A stretch of DNA of 64,000 bases from Moniliophthora roreri (GCA_001466705.2 LATX02000189.1:744001-808000); one strand, 5' to 3'. Counted from the stretch's first letter, positions 33,157-45,880 are shown. A program made the numbers and translations. Notes: generated by a model from the letters alone, not told the origin.

Positions 33157-36100
33157 ATGTCCCAGTGCGCCCACAGGGTCTGGCTCTGCCAAAACCGTCA
33201 AAAAGGCTTAATCAACAAACTTGCCGCATGCACCACGGGACTCCGTATCTCTATCAAGCATGGCCCTGCTCCTGCCCGGTTCCTATCCTCCTTTCACTCT
33301 TCCTCCATGTCCACCGAGCAAGCCTCCTTAGGAAACAAGATTGATGGTACTGCAATTGCTCAGTGGGTTTCCATCTATTTTTCCTGCTTTTCTAACGTGC
33401 CTGACAATTCGGTTATTCCAGATCTATCCGCGAGAACGTAGCATCTCGAATCAAGTCGCTCAAAGCCCAATTCCCGCGTTTTCAGCCTCAGCTTGTCATC
33501 GTTCAGGCTGGCGAACGTCCCGATTCCTCTACCTATGTCCGCATGAAAGCAAAGGCCGCGGAGGAAGTTGGCATCAGGTATCGGCATGTTGCGCTCCCCG
33601 CAGAGGCCACCGTTGGGGAGATTATTGATGTCGTCAAGAACCTCAACGATGACGATACCGTGAGCGGCGTCATCGTTCAACTACCTCTCGGAGACCATGT
33701 CACCCATGAGGGCGAAAGACTGGTCACCGAGGCCGTCAGCCCGGAAAAAGACGTCGATGGGTGCGTCTGATAGTCGTTTCTTCCATACCGATGACGATTG
33801 TTGACACACACTCTCTCTTTCCTCAGATTCCATGCGTACAATATCGGGCACTTGTCATCTCGCGCCTCTGTTCCTCTGTTCACTCCCTGCACACCTTCCG
33901 CCGTTCTGAGACTCATCGATTCCACCGGAAAGGCCATTGCGGGCTCCAATGCCGTCGTCTTGGGTCGTAGTGATATTGTTGGGAGTCCAGTGGCGTACAT
34001 GCTCCGCAATCGGGATGCGACAGTTACTCAGTGCCATAGCCGCACAAAGGACATTGAGGGCATTGTAAGTTTCCCGTCTCCTCTCGCAGCTCAATCTCCT
34101 CCCAAACGTCGAGACACATGTAGATCAAGAACTCAGACATCGTTGTCTCGGCTATTGGTAAAGCTGAATTCGTCAAGGGCTCGTGGATCAAGCCAGGCGC
34201 TGTAGTAATCGATGTCGGAATCAATTACGTGCCAGGTAAGGTTAGGTTATTCATATGTGGATATCTATTCAACAATGGCTCGATCTAGATTCTACCAAGA
34301 AATCCGGACAGAGACTTGTTGGAGATGTGGAGTACTCCTCTGCTTCCCAAGTCGCGTCGCACATCACCCCTGTACCGGGAGGCGTTGGTCCCATGACCGT
34401 GGCTATGCTAATGGAAAACACTCTCAGGTCCGCGGAGAGACTTTGGGAGCAATCGCGTCAGAGGAAAGTCAAACCGCTCAAACTCAACATTCTCGAGAAG
34501 GTTCCCAGCGACATCGAGATTGCGATGGCTCAGACCCCCAAACCTGTCACAGTCCTGGCACATGAGATTGGTTTACTTCCCGATGAATTGGAAAGCTATG
34601 GAAAGTACAAGGCCAAAGTTGATATCAGTGTTCTCAAACGTTTGGAGCATCGTACGGATGGAAAGTACATTGTCATCTCCGGGTTTGTTGTCTCCTTCTA
34701 GGTTCTCCCTATCGTATACTGATGCAGCGATAGCATTACACCAACGCCCCTTGGTGAAGGGAAGTCCACGACTACGATTGGCCTCGCCCAAGCCCTGGGG
34801 GCTGAGCTAGGCCGTCCGGCCTTCGCATGTGTCCGTCAACCTAGTCAAGGACCCACGTTCGGTATCAAAGGTGGCGCCGCTGGTGGTGGCTATAGTCAAG
34901 TCATTCCTATGGATGAAGTACGTATATCAGTGGCCGTGGATGAATGGTACTTGATCTTTCATTTAGTTTAACCTGCACTTGACCGGAGATATTCACGCTG
35001 TTACTGCGGCGAATAATCTTTTGGGTATGGACTAGCCTCCTACGGTGTTCACTTTCTGATATCGGTGGTCCAGCTGCTGCTTTAGACGCTCGTATGTTCC
35101 ACGAGGCCACACAATCCGACAAAGCTCTATATAGTCGGCTTGTGCCCACGAAGAAGGGAAAGCGTGAATTCGCACCCCTGATGCTCAAGCGCCTCAAGAA
35201 ACTTGGTATTGACAAGACTAACCCTGATGACTTGACCCCGGAAGAGATCACACGCTTTGCCAGACTCGATATCGACCCCGAAACAATTACCTGGAATCGT
35301 GTCATTGATACCAACGACCGTCACCTCCGCAAGATTACCATCGGCCAGAACCCCACAGAGCAAGGCCACATCCGTGTCACAGGCTTTGACATTGCAGTCG
35401 CAAGTGAATGTATGGCCGTGTTGGCTTTGACCACTGGTTTGGAAGACATGAAGCAGCGTCTAGGCGCTATGGTTGTTGCAACGAGTAAACAGGGCGAACC
35501 TATCACCGCTGATGATATTGGTGTATCGGGCGCACTGGCTGTTCTGCTCAAAGATGCTATTAAACCGAACCTCATGCAGACCCTTCAAGTGAGATCACAA
35601 TTCAATAGCCTGAATGCGGACTTATATTTGTATAGGGAACGCCCGTTTTCGTTCACGCAGGTCCTTTCGCAAACATTGCTCACGGAAACTCTTCAATTCT
35701 GGCAGACCGTGTCGCTCTCAAGCTCGCGGGTACCGAAGAAGGCGATTCTTCCGATCGTGTAGGCTATGTGTTGACTGAAGGAGGATTCGGCGCCGACATG
35801 GGTATGGAGAAATTTTGCAACATCAAGTGTCGGGTCAGCGGGCTCAAACCTGACGCCACTGTCATTGTTGCGACGACTCGTGCCTTGAAGATGCACGGTG
35901 GTGGACCTGAGGTTACACCTGGCAAGCCCTTGCACGACACGTACACCAAGGAGAACCTCGGGATTCTCAAGGAGGGATGCAAGAACTTGGTCCAACATAT
36001 CAAGAATAGTCGCAAGTTTGGAGTCAAGGTTATCGTGGCGATTAACCAATTTGCGTATGTGAATCACCTTTTGTGGTTTGGGATATTACGACTTACTTCC

Positions 36101-36798
36101 TATTCAGAACGGATACTCCGGCTGAACTTGCGCTCATCCGTGAAGAGGCTCTCGCCGGAAGTGCTGATGCTGCTGTTGTTAGTAACCACTGGGCCGAGGG
36201 TGGAGCTGGAGCACGTGCATTGGCTGAAGCTGTCGTCGCAACATGCGAGGGACCCTCTGGCTTCAAATTCCTCTACGACCTTGACCTCCCTATCGCGGAG
36301 AAGATTGAAATCATCTCCAAACAGATCTATGGTGCTGACGGCATCGAGTTGAGCGAGCTGGCGCAGAAGCAAGTCGAGACGTATACTCGACAAGGCTACG
36401 GCAAATTGCCCAGTAAGTATTACTAGAGACAACTCAGCATGAGACGTCCTCTGACCCCTCTCGAAAAAGTTTGCATGGCGAAAACTCAGTACTCGTTCTC
36501 TCACGACCCTAAGCTCAAAGGAGTCCCTACAGGTTCGCGGTCCAAATTACGATCAATTTTCGCAAGTGACTTATATCATCTGCAGGATTCGCGATACCCA
36601 TCCGCTCTGTCAGATTATCTGCTGGAGCTGGCTTCTTATACCCTATCCTTGGCGACATGCAAACTATGCCAGGTCTTGGTACACGTCCAGGTTAATTTTC
36701 CCGCCGTCTTCTTTTCAATCTGTGACTCACTTGACTGCATAGGCTTTTGGGAAGTTGACCTGGATTCGGAGACTGGCCGACCACTTGGTCTCTTCTAG
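33157..36798 (+). CDS. ADE3/MIS1: Trifunctional C1-tetrahydrofolate synthase (ADE3/MIS1 type)
   Basis: It interconverts one-carbon folates: methylene-THF dehydrogenase, methenyl-THF cyclohydrolase and formyl-THF synthetase in one chain of about 980 residues. The first domain has [15 protein letters not shown] with the catalytic Lys, [41 protein letters not shown] and [19 protein letters not shown]. The synthetase domain has [16 protein letters not shown] (ATP site), [18 protein letters not shown] and, at the C-terminus, [16 protein letters not shown]. About ten introns are needed. The first 50 residues have no Asp or Glu and many Arg, Lys and Ser ([20 protein letters not shown]), as in a presequence. 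An internal Met at 33307 ([14 protein letters not shown]) would give a cytosolic form. Confidence 0.94.
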
Positions 36799-37705
36799 TT
36801 TCAGTTATGTCCTTCAACGGCGAAATTATGCGACACAAAAAGTTCAGAACTTTCCCGAAGCAGATAGACGTAGATCATACGTATAGTATTAGATTCAACT
36901 CTTGTCGCAAGGATTAGGACGTGAAATAGAACTTCAATCGCAATTTAATTCATTTCCGTTATGTATCTGGTGTCATAGGCTAAACGCCGACTGCAGCAAT
37001 AGCACTCCCCGTTCTACATATGCTCACTCCGACATTAGAATCTAAATTCCCTGCCAAGGACCGGGACCAAATTAGTCTATCTAGCGAGCTCGCGAGTGAT
37101 TGAGTCTGCCTAGCTGCCCATCAGCGCCTCGACATGAGCCGGAAGCCTGCTTCCGCCTCTCAGCATCCCTCCTCATTTTCTTTTTGCTCATCCTGCTCAC
37201 GCTTGTGTTTGAGTACGTCTGGTGCGGCCTTCCCTGAGATGTCCGTGGGATATTTGAACACGCGGCTGGCCTGGGAGTTTGAAACAGGACCTTGAAAAGA
37301 TCACCGAGGGCGACGAAAAATCTATTCGCGCTAGCGGCACGATTTGGCGGTTTGAGTCTCCACCACGGCCAGCCTCCGGCACCCACTCGTTTTCAGATAA
37401 CGATTGTCCTGGAGCACTCTCTCATTGAACAGCCTTTAACTCTTGTATTGGGAGCTTGATCCCCGTTTTTCTGAATTGACTGAGAGCGAGCGGACCTTAT
37501 TTTCTCCTGGCCTCATAACACGCCGACCGTTTTACTTGCGAACTATACAGGTCAGTCCTCCACTTTCTAACCTAATCGTGATTCGTAACGTTCACCGTCA
37601 TCTTTGTAGCCGACCCGTGATGAAAACGCAGAAGATGTCAACGGATCCACATGGTGTACTTATTTATTATCAGAGAAGAATGAACGTCCTTGAGCTTTAG
37701 CGACC
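36799..37705. other. Mostly gene-free region between C1-THF synthase and PNGase A copy 1
   Basis: About 900 bp. It includes one weak minus-strand candidate (listed separately) and the promoter of the PNGase A gene. Otherwise I see no domain, repeat or RNA gene. Confidence 0.4.
37160..37386 (-). CDS. Possible small two-exon protein
   Basis: Unrecognised and weakly supported. The minus strand reads MGAGGWPWWRLKPPNRAASA, then FFVAL, and if GTGATC...CCCAG (about 42 nt) is removed it continues ASRVFKYPTDISGKAAPDVL and a Lys/Glu-rich tail to a stop at 37160. The tail has coding-like composition. The intron is short and its donor weak; the unspliced frame is also open further. No signal for a mitochondrial or secreted location is clear. 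Confidence 0.22.
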
Positions 37706-40018
37706 ATGCGGTCTCTCCTTCTTTTCGCTGTCCAGCTTGCGCTGGCAAATCTGTGCATCGGGGCCAAGCTAGTCAATTTCCAGCTCACACAACCGCCAGT
37801 AGTTCCCCAGGTTGTGAAACAGTGCACGGTTCAGGTCTTGCAGTGAGTTCCTTATTGGTGTCTGTATGGATTAGGCTCACCGAGCATTTTACTAGGCGTG
37901 ATTTTGCTTTTTCGTACGGAAGGTGTGTGGAAGTATCCATGTCTCGATGAATTCGAAGAATGACGCCTAACGCTAGTTCGGAGGTGGTTCAATTGGAGTG
38001 GGTTGCAGCATTATCAGGACCCCGAAAGACGCGCTGACAATGTGAATCTCTTATAGCCCTCCTACCGACTGTGGTCCACCAGGATCCTGGGCAGCAATCA
38101 CCCTTAACTTCACTGTTACCTCCAATGGCACGCAATATGATCGTTTGGGCATTTTTACTTTCCGCAACACAGAAAGTACGGCTGGCTTTGCGACTCAACT
38201 ACCTGACTCACCTGCCACCTAGTTTGGCGGACTTCCACCCCTGAACCTACCCGGGGAGACGGTATCATATGGACATACATCAAAGATGTATCGCAATACA
38301 TACCGCTGTTCGCTGAACCTGGTACCTTCATTCTTCAACTGGACAATCTTATCCAAGAAGGTTTGGATGGGGTCTATTCTAGTGAGTGCTCAGAAGCGAT
38401 GATCATGTGTGATGTGTCATTGAGCAAACTCTAGCTGTCCTTCATGCTACATATTACGCATCTTCGCCCGCTGTTCCTCCTGCCAAGAAATCCGACTTAA
38501 TCCTTCCGATTTCAACTATGGCGAATGATACAGGAAACGACGCATCAGTGCCACCGGCATTTTCGGTTGGTCCCTTGCGTTCCTTCTCTGCGTCTTCGCT
38601 AATTACGAGCATCCTCTAGGTGAACATAATACTGCCTAGAAACACTGTCAAGATCTACGCTGAGCTCTTCGCTTCTGGAAACGCGCAAGAGGAATTTTGG
38701 GTACGTCATATCTGTACTGGACTGCAACAATCGATTCCTAAACGGGTCTGCAGTCCCTAAATGCTGTTAACCAATACTTCTCGGAACTTCCTGAAGGCAC
38801 TACCTATCCCCAAGGTCCTTTCCGCGAAGTCCGTCTGCTCATCGATGGCCAACTTGCTGGTGTTGCTTTTCCATACGTTACCGTATTCACCGGCGGCTAC
38901 GCGCCCCCATTGTGGAGGTGAGCATTATGATCATCGTATGGCATGGTCATTGAATCTTCTAGACCGATTTCCGCCTACGCAGCCCTTGACCTACCTACTT
39001 ATTTCTTGGACGTGACACCTTTCGTTCCCCTTCTTAGTGATGGGAAACCACACAATTTCAGTCTTGACGTGTTATCGGCAGAAGATGACCACGCAATCAA
39101 CCAGAATTGGTATGTTTCTGGGTTGCTACAGGTAGTCACGGACCATTCCTCGAAGCCCACCACTGGCAAAATGACTGTCTACGAAGTTGAACCATATGCG
39201 AAAACGACATCTTCAGGGACGGTCGGGGACAACGGAGATGTGGAGATTACTGTGAAAGCAGTTCGGCAATTGCATATCGAATCGACGATTGTCTCCGGAA
39301 GCGGCGTTAGAACGGATGTCGTGTTCAAGCAAAACCTCGCGTTCTCTAATGTTCAGACTTACAAAGATAATGCAAATATCCAGGTAGCTGACTTCAGTTG
39401 TATTTGCTGATGACTCACTGAAATACTCGAGCAATAGCTTTTGAGGCAAAGTACAAGAGGAACAGTTGTTTCCACACATAACGGCGTCGTCGCTGTTTCT
39501 GATGCTTTCGACTATCCGTTCAATGTTGACTTCAAATTCCTGAGTCCAGAATGGCGGAACTGTAAGTGACTGTTCCATGTATCATGACTAACTATCAGCT
39601 GACCCACCTTTTAGGGACAACATACATCGACCACTCTTATAATCGGGCTGTCCAGCCGAGCCCTCTGATATTGGCATCCACCATTCATAATCAGCAGACG
39701 GCCAGTAAGTTGCATTGGCACACGGGACAATCATTACTGATCTAAATTTCCCAAGACGCCTTCTTCCAGTTGCAGACCGGTGGAAACTTTGGTAATGGGA
39801 CTAGCAATAACACTTTCAGTTATATTGATGCAGCTGGGAACACCTACAACCGTCGTGTCAACGCTGCGTACAACAACATAACTTTGGACCAGGAAAGTGG
39901 CTCACTTGCTGGAGAAAAGCTTTATTCCGCCAGCCTAGCTCCACCTGATCTCCAAGACCAGGTCAATCAAGTACATTTCGCCGGGGCCCGTGTACCTGCA
40001 GGTATCAAGGTGCAGTGA
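37706..40018 (+). CDS. PNGase A-like peptide:N-glycanase, copy 1
   Basis: Belongs to the peptide-N4-(N-acetyl-beta-glucosaminyl)asparagine amidase A family, which releases N-glycans from glycopeptides. A signal peptide (MRSLLLFAVQLALANLCIGA) points to secretion or vacuolar delivery. Family blocks: PPTDCGPPGSWAAITLNFTV, DRLGIFTFRNTE, EPTRGDGIIWTYIKDVSQY, PLFAEPGTFILQLDNL, FREVRLLIDGQLAGVAFPY, LPTYFLDVTPFVPLL and INQNWYVSGLLQV. There are about twelve introns; exon 2 (37896-37922) is 27 nt and exon 3 (37977-37997) is 21 nt. Catalytic residues of the family are not known to me well enough to check. Two paralogues lie at 45.9-50.9 kb on the other strand; copy 1 looks closer to copy 3. Confidence 0.85.
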
Positions 40019-40205
40019 CAAGCACAAAGTATGCATGTACATGTACATATTTACGAGCCTGATTGAGCAATGGATTCGTCTGTGTGTCGTTACGGTTGAA
40101 TCCTCTTACGGCCTTTCAGGCATCATGCATCGTGTACGAGATATTCCCCATAATACATTATATGCACGTCATTGTAATTAGGCTAATTAGACATCACATC
40201 CTGCA

Positions 40206-41990
40206 TTAAAGGCCAGCACTTTCGGCCCACTCCTTGCTACCCATCTGGACGAGCCTTGAGCAGGCTCGAGCAAATGCAAATACTTCCTCTTCCCCTGTGA
40301 AGATGGAGCTGCTCCCAACGACGTCTTGAGATATACCCTGAGGAGAATTCGATTAGTACGATGAGCAAGATAAAGTAGAGAACACGAACAAGGTCGTCCA
40401 TCACACTTCTCATGTGGTCTGAGAGAGGTTTATCCGAGGCAGAGGCATCTCCCGAGAATACTTGTGTGACAGGAACTTCACTTGACACGAATAATTTGGT
40501 CTGAACGACGCGAAAACACTCTGAAAAATGACACAGATATACCAAAAGTTGCAACGCACCTTGCTCTCGTAGCACGCATCTATGAACGTAATAAACCTCC
40601 TTGCCAAATCCTTCCGGTCCATTCCCATCTTGGGTATACCCTCAACAAATACCGTCTTGAAACACCTCGTCACCTCCAGGTAGTCTGCTGCGCTCAACGG
40701 CTGTCCGCAAAGTTCCTCGAACTTGAACCTGGCTACCGAACTTGTGCTCTCGGGTACTTTCAGCTCACGGCCCCAAATTTTCAATTTCCGATTATGCATG
40801 GGTGGATCTTGGGGATCTGAAGTGAACGAAGAAAATAGTTTGTTAAACTCGGCAGTGTTTTCCGGGGTGAGAGGTGAGTAGTACACCTTGGAGAGTGCAC
40901 GTGGTATTCTTCGGTAGTCAGTGCCAGAGTCCAGGTCTGTCACCTCAAAGTGGGATTTGAGGAGGTCTATAGCAGGTAAAAAGCTGGATCTCTGAATGCC
41001 GTTCTTGTATAATTCACTTGGATGGCGGCTGGAGGAATTCAGATCGTGGTGACGGCTGTTAAAAGGAACAAACACTTACTTGGAGGTTAAAACACAAACA
41101 ACTCCGTACTCCAATAGACCCTCCAACAACCTACGAAGGATCATTGCATCTGCAATGTCTGTTACTTGGAACTCGTCAAAACAAAGGACGTAGGCTTCTC
41201 TCGCCAAATCTCTCGCCACTGGGACAATTGGGTCGCCACCCTTGTAGCCCATGGCGAGTTTAGCTGCATGTAATCGTTTATGGACGTCGATCATGAATGC
41301 ATGGAAATGGACTCGTCGTTTGCGGTTGATGTTTGGAGGGAGAGTGGAATAGAAGAGGTCCATAAGCATAGTCTTGCCCGTTCCGACATCCCCATAGAGG
41401 TAAAGACCCTTTGGAGTATCCGAAGGTGGAGCAAAAGTCATCGGTTCTGCTGGCTGAGAAGAGAAGAGACGAGAAAACTAGTGTAAAGTCAAGTCAACTA
41501 GTGAATGATGAGAGGTAAGCAACCGAAACGCACGATAGAATTAGATGGTGTATCCGTTGGTATAGAAGGGGGTGTATAATTGACTAGTTGATCATGTAGA
41601 TGCTGAAGCTTCTGAATTATCCTCGTCTGGTGGTCGTCTCCTCGTAGAGTGCCGTTGTCGATGAGCCGACTGTACTGTTGTAGGGGGGCTGTAGTGCTAG
41701 CGACTGAGTAAAATTCAAGCCTCCAAGCGAAGAGACGTACTGAGATGCTCATTCTTGTGGACGGAGGAAGAAGTCAAGTTCGCGGTCGCCAGTACCGAAT
41801 CTAGCCTGCTCTCGGTCTGAGTTGCGAGGGTGGCTTGCCCGCGTCGTTTAGCAACTGTAGGGTATCTTGTAGCATTAATGAATGTTCTAGATGTGGTAAG
41901 GGCCCTCCTAGTTGTCGTGGACGATCTCGCAGAGGACTTCGTCGTCGCTGTGCGTAGAAACAACCTGATGGAAGAAGAAGAAGAGTTCAT
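40206..41990 (-). CDS. AFG1: Mitochondrial AAA+-type ATPase AFG1 (LACE1)
   Basis: An ATPase of the inner mitochondrial membrane that assists turnover of respiratory-chain subunits. Walker A is [14 protein letters not shown]; Walker B with sensor region [18 protein letters not shown]; then the Afg1-specific [19 protein letters not shown] and the C-terminal part [30 protein letters not shown] and [19 protein letters not shown]. The N-terminus is Ser/Thr/Arg-rich ([19 protein letters not shown]), a presequence. The start at 41990 (MNSSSSS) puts this at the very N-terminus; a Met 72 nt upstream (42062) would add acidic residues first. Introns near 41739, 41530, 41459 and several in the 3' half are needed; the last exon ends [10 protein letters not shown]. 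Confidence 0.9.
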
Positions 41991-42153
41991 CGCATTTACG
42001 GATCTTGCCTTTTCCGTGTTGTGGTCAAAATTGGCTTTAAACGCCGCTCCGGTATCATCCACATAACCGGATGCTGCATGGACACAGAGAGATATTCAAC
42101 AATTCCGCGGTTTTCAGACTACAACAACTTTGGGGAACAGAGCATTCTTTGCA

Positions 42154-43203
42154 TTATTGCTTCCCTCTCAACATCTTCCCCAGTGTTACCCCATTCCAAT
42201 CATTCCTTCTAGTTTCAGTTCCATCTCGTCGAGCCCACTCTCCAAACGTCATTAGGTTCGGGTACGCCCTCTTCGCTGCCTCCCATTGCATATGATACTC
42301 TTGAGCTCCTGCTGGCGTCGAACGCACTCGATGGACACGCTCCATGTCCAAAATGAGCTGCTTTGTGTGGCTATTTACAGCAATTAATGCTCGTGCAAGA
42401 GCTGTAGGTATTGACGGCACAGTTCGTCCCGTAGCAGCCTTATACGATTCCTCTTGCTGAGGAATTGTAGAGGTCTCTCCGACGGCTACTAAGATCTGGA
42501 ATTGGAATGCGATGGGGTCGGTATAAACCCCAGCAGCGATGTGCCCGATATCCTTGACAGCAATCAACTGCACGGTGGTCGAAGACTGTAAACCCGCTTT
42601 GAGAATGGCGAAAGTTATACGACCTATGATCCCTTCGTAGTTCTCCATAAAGAATCCTGGACGAATAATAGTCCAACTGAGTCCCCTTTTACCCAGCTCC
42701 TTCACATGCTTCTCGATGTTTATCTTCGCTAGACGGTCATTCATCATAGTTGCATCGGATGCTTCTCCCCCTCGCTCGACCGAAGAGAACACGAAATGCA
42801 TGACACCATACTCGAGAGACAAGTCGGCCATCATCTTCCCTTGCCTTTCCTCCCCGTCCGCGCTAGCACCTAGACCTGGAAATGCTAGCACACAAAACAC
42901 GCCCCATATGCCTTTTCCACCGCGCTTAGCATCTTCAAAAACCTTTTGAATTGTTTCTTTATCATCGAGGTTCCCTTCAACCAGTGAGAGATGACTAGGA
43001 TGCTGGTTTGCGAGTTCCCGTGCACCATGGCTAGAAGCTGTCCTTGTCAAAGCAAGGATGTGGAACGGCGGTTGGACTCCTGAGGAAAGGGTTGCGGAAA
43101 TAAAGGCTCTACCTTGTCGTCCGATCGCACCGGTGACCAGGATGACTTTGTCGTCCGATAATTCAGCGGCCATCGCAGAGTCATTGGGTATACCGACAGC
43201 CAA
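42154..43203 (-). CDS. NmrA-like NAD(P)-binding protein
   Basis: An atypical short-chain dehydrogenase fold of the NmrA type. The nucleotide-binding motif is VILVTGAIGRQGRAF (G-x-x-G-x-x-G) near residue 22; then SLVEGNLDDKE, GVFCVL, HFVFSSVERGG, LSWTIIRPGFFMENYEG and DIGHIAAGVYTDP, the usual order in this family. About 350 residues in one open exon, unusual here for its lack of visible introns. The Tyr-x-x-x-Lys of true dehydrogenases is absent, so a redox-sensing rather than catalytic role is possible (inference). It lies 91 bp or more from AFG1 and is divergent from the MYND gene. Confidence 0.8.
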   Translation of the reverse strand: MAVGIPNDSAMAAELSDDKVILVTGAIGRQGRAFISATLSSGVQPPFHILALTRTASSHGARELANQHPSHLSLVEGNLDDKETIQKVFEDAKRGGKGIWGVFCVLAFPGLGASADGEERQGKMMADLSLEYGVMHFVFSSVERGGEASDATMMNDRLAKINIEKHVKELGKRGLSWTIIRPGFFMENYEGIIGRITFAILKAGLQSSTTVQLIAVKDIGHIAAGVYTDPIAFQFQILVAVGETSTIPQQEESYKAATGRTVPSIPTALARALIAVNSHTKQLILDMERVHRVRSTPAGAQEYHMQWEAAKRAYPNLMTFGEWARRDGTETRRNDWNGVTLGKMLRGKQ

Positions 43204-43372
43204 TCAGGACACCCAATTACATTTTACTATATTTGGAAAGTCACATACTCTAACTTTTGCGGCAGCGGAAAAGAATGCCGCAATCTCAAGGTTTTCCAAA
43301 AAGCCGTTTCTCTTTCTTTCTAGGTCTCTCCTCTAGCTAAACAGCCAAACATGAACGTGGAGAAGGCTCTAA
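43204..43372. promoter_or_regulatory. Divergent promoter, NmrA-like gene / MYND gene
   Basis: 169 bp between outward-facing starts, with pyrimidine-rich stretches near 43310-43330 before the MYND start. No specific site is identified. Confidence 0.35.
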
Positions 43373-45554
43373 ATGACATCGGAAGGAACAAAAAAAAGGT
43401 ACTTACACTTGTTTCAAACTTGCTCTGGAGACGCCACCTATAGCACTCATTCCCAGTATATCGATAATGCTCGTAGAGGAGATCTGGCCGCACTCAGAGA
43501 CCTGGCAAACTTATGGCTGAAAGTGAGTCATCTGTTTATGTTTTTACATACATCTCCTAACCACCCCATTACAGTATCCAGACATGCTCGAGATGGGACT
43601 GATTGACATGTTCCTTCACCAGCTCACTCGTGCTGAACCCCCTCGTGATAACTCCCGCAGGACCTACGAACGGAACTCTGACGGGGACCGCGCGTTCATG
43701 GGACTTGTTGGGTTATCAAAAATTTCCAGTGTTCTACAAGATGGTCATCCCTACAAAGACCTCCTTCTCAAAGGCTGGCCCAGTATCTTCAAATGGAGCG
43801 TATACATGGTTTGGTCTCGCGTACAATCTGCAGACGCAAACCCCCAGTCAATCCGTATTACCTCAGATGCAATCTGCGCCTGTTGGTACTCTATATCGCG
43901 TACGGACTCGGTACGCACCGCGATGGTGAAAACAAAAGGGACAGTAGAAATTGCTGCGCAACTTTGGGTTCATGAAGATGCGAATCTCAAGAATGTCCCG
44001 TCCATGTTGGATATACCTACACCGTCTGCGTGTCTTGACGCCATGCTGTTTGACAATATTGATGATTGTACTCAACGTGCACTCAAAGCCAGCGGTGGAG
44101 ATCCAGTGAAGGTCGCGCAGCTGGCCATGTCGCGTTTGAAAACCGCCACAAATGCACCACAGATGAACCCCGTCTGCTTGACGATATATCTTGACCTTAT
44201 CGGTCACCTATCCCGTCGAGATGACGACCCGCTTCGAAACGCGTTCCTCAGCATGAACGTGGTGACAGTGGTGACCAAGCTCGCGGTGACGATATCGAAA
44301 AAGCTGAACGAGCGTGGTTGCAATCCACATTTCTTGGACACGATTTGTAGTGCACTGGGCTACTTGTCTAATTTCCTCGAGTCCACAGATGGGTTTTCAT
44401 GGGTCGTTCAGTCATTAAACGCTGGCTTGTTGATCGCTTGGGTAGACGCCAGCCCTCATTTTACAAAACTACACCCAGATGATCGGGAGATGATGGAACG
44501 CATAGTATCTGACATACTGCCGCGCTATCTGGTCTATCGTTCTGTCATCAATGCAGTGGATGGGTATGTTGAACAAGGCTAGTTTGATTGGTTGTAGCTG
44601 ATGTTCGTGTCCAGGACAATGAAGATACTCGATACGGAGCCTCACAAATCCCGTGTCCTCAGTAGTATCGCCAAAAAGATCTATACTAATTTCCACGAAC
44701 TTGCACTGGAGCGTCTGTTTGTGGACATGTATATGAAACATAAGCTTTCTTCCTGTGATAACGCAAAGGTACTATGAAGCCAATTTTCTTTCCTCCCCCC
44801 CACCTCTGACTCGATTCCTGATTCTTAGTGTCAAAAAGCCGATAAGAAGAATAGCTTCCAGAAATGCTCGGGATGCAATACATCTCTCTACTGTTCCAAG
44901 GAGTGTCAAATAATCGCATGGAAGGAAGGTGGACACAAAGTCATGTGCAAGCTGAAGCAACAAGAACGACGCGAAGGGAAACACCAAGCAATCTCTAAAG
45001 GTGATGCAGGTTAGTGACTTCTCGATCTTTGCAACGAGATTCTGAATCATTGTGCAGCTTTTTTCCACGACCTTGCCATCCGAGACGCTCGTCACCATCT
45101 TCCTCATCTCCAACGCATGGCAAGGACTGAATATCCAAATGTAAAACTACACGAGTTGATTGTTAATATCGACTACTGCAAAATACCTCCTCAGTACAGC
45201 CTCAGCCTTCTCTCTGACTACGAAAAACTTCTTCCGGAGGTCAACAGCAGCTGCTTCCCTAGTGCTGGAGCACGTACCGATGCCCTCATCGAGCGGGCAA
45301 GAGACAACCCTGGAAAATTTGTCTTGATACAAAGTCGCATAAGTAACGGAACTGGTATGCAACTTGTGACTACGCAGGCTTCGGGCGAGTTTTGGGAATC
45401 CGGGTCAATGAAAGACTTTGATGAGATGGATCATGTGCTCAAGGAAGAGGACGAAGAACTAACAGACACCGATTTGGATGTGGTTGATGTCATGATGGCG
45501 AGGCATACCATTGGGATGATCGCGAAGAGTATCGGGGAGGAGATCAATTTTTAG
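43373..45554 (+). CDS. MYND-type zinc finger protein
   Basis: A long helical N-terminal region (about 400 residues, e.g. ALRDLANLWLKYPDMLEMGL and LNPYLDLIGHLSRR-like stretches) is followed by a MYND finger: CDNAKCQ, CSGCNTSLYCSKECQIIAW and HKVMC supply the Cys/His ligands. The C-terminal part includes YPNVKLHELIVNIDYCKIPP and ends in an acidic segment. Such proteins are numerous in agaric genomes and have no assigned role. A first intron (43399-43443, GTACTT...TATAG) fixes the start at MTSEGTKK: an overlapping upstream ATG at 43350 cannot splice in phase. Other introns are near 43523-43573, 44565-44614, 44769-44828 and 45010-45057; the fourth lies inside the MYND finger. Confidence 0.8.
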
Positions 45555-45880
45555 TGCAGTGGACTACGTTTACGAGAAGTAATTTTTTTTTTGGGGTCCG
45601 ATTCATCTATACATTTTGCCTTCTTACCCTTTCGCTTGCTCGTAAATATTGAGGCAGTGTCCATCGCAGGGTCACGGCAGGCGTCAGATTGCAAAGGCTG
45701 GAGTCAAAGCTTAGGTGAACTCTGAGCTCGCGGCATGGCGATTTCTTTGATCGTTCCACGTAACTTGTGGGCTGAGTCCGCAGGACCCCGGCCTGTTAGA
45801 CACAACTACCAACCACCAACTTCAAAGTGCGATAACCACGCTTCTTATTGACAAAATATCTTACATTGTCCAAACGAGAA
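45555..45880. other. Convergent 3' spacer, MYND gene / PNGase A copy 2
   Basis: About 325 bp between converging stop codons, with a 10-nt T run near 45583-45592. No gene is seen. Confidence 0.45.

Noticed and set aside
43350..43372. Upstream ATG (MNVEKALND) as start of the MYND gene
   Set aside because: With the only acceptable first intron it enters the next exon in the wrong frame; the overlapping ATG at 43373 splices correctly.
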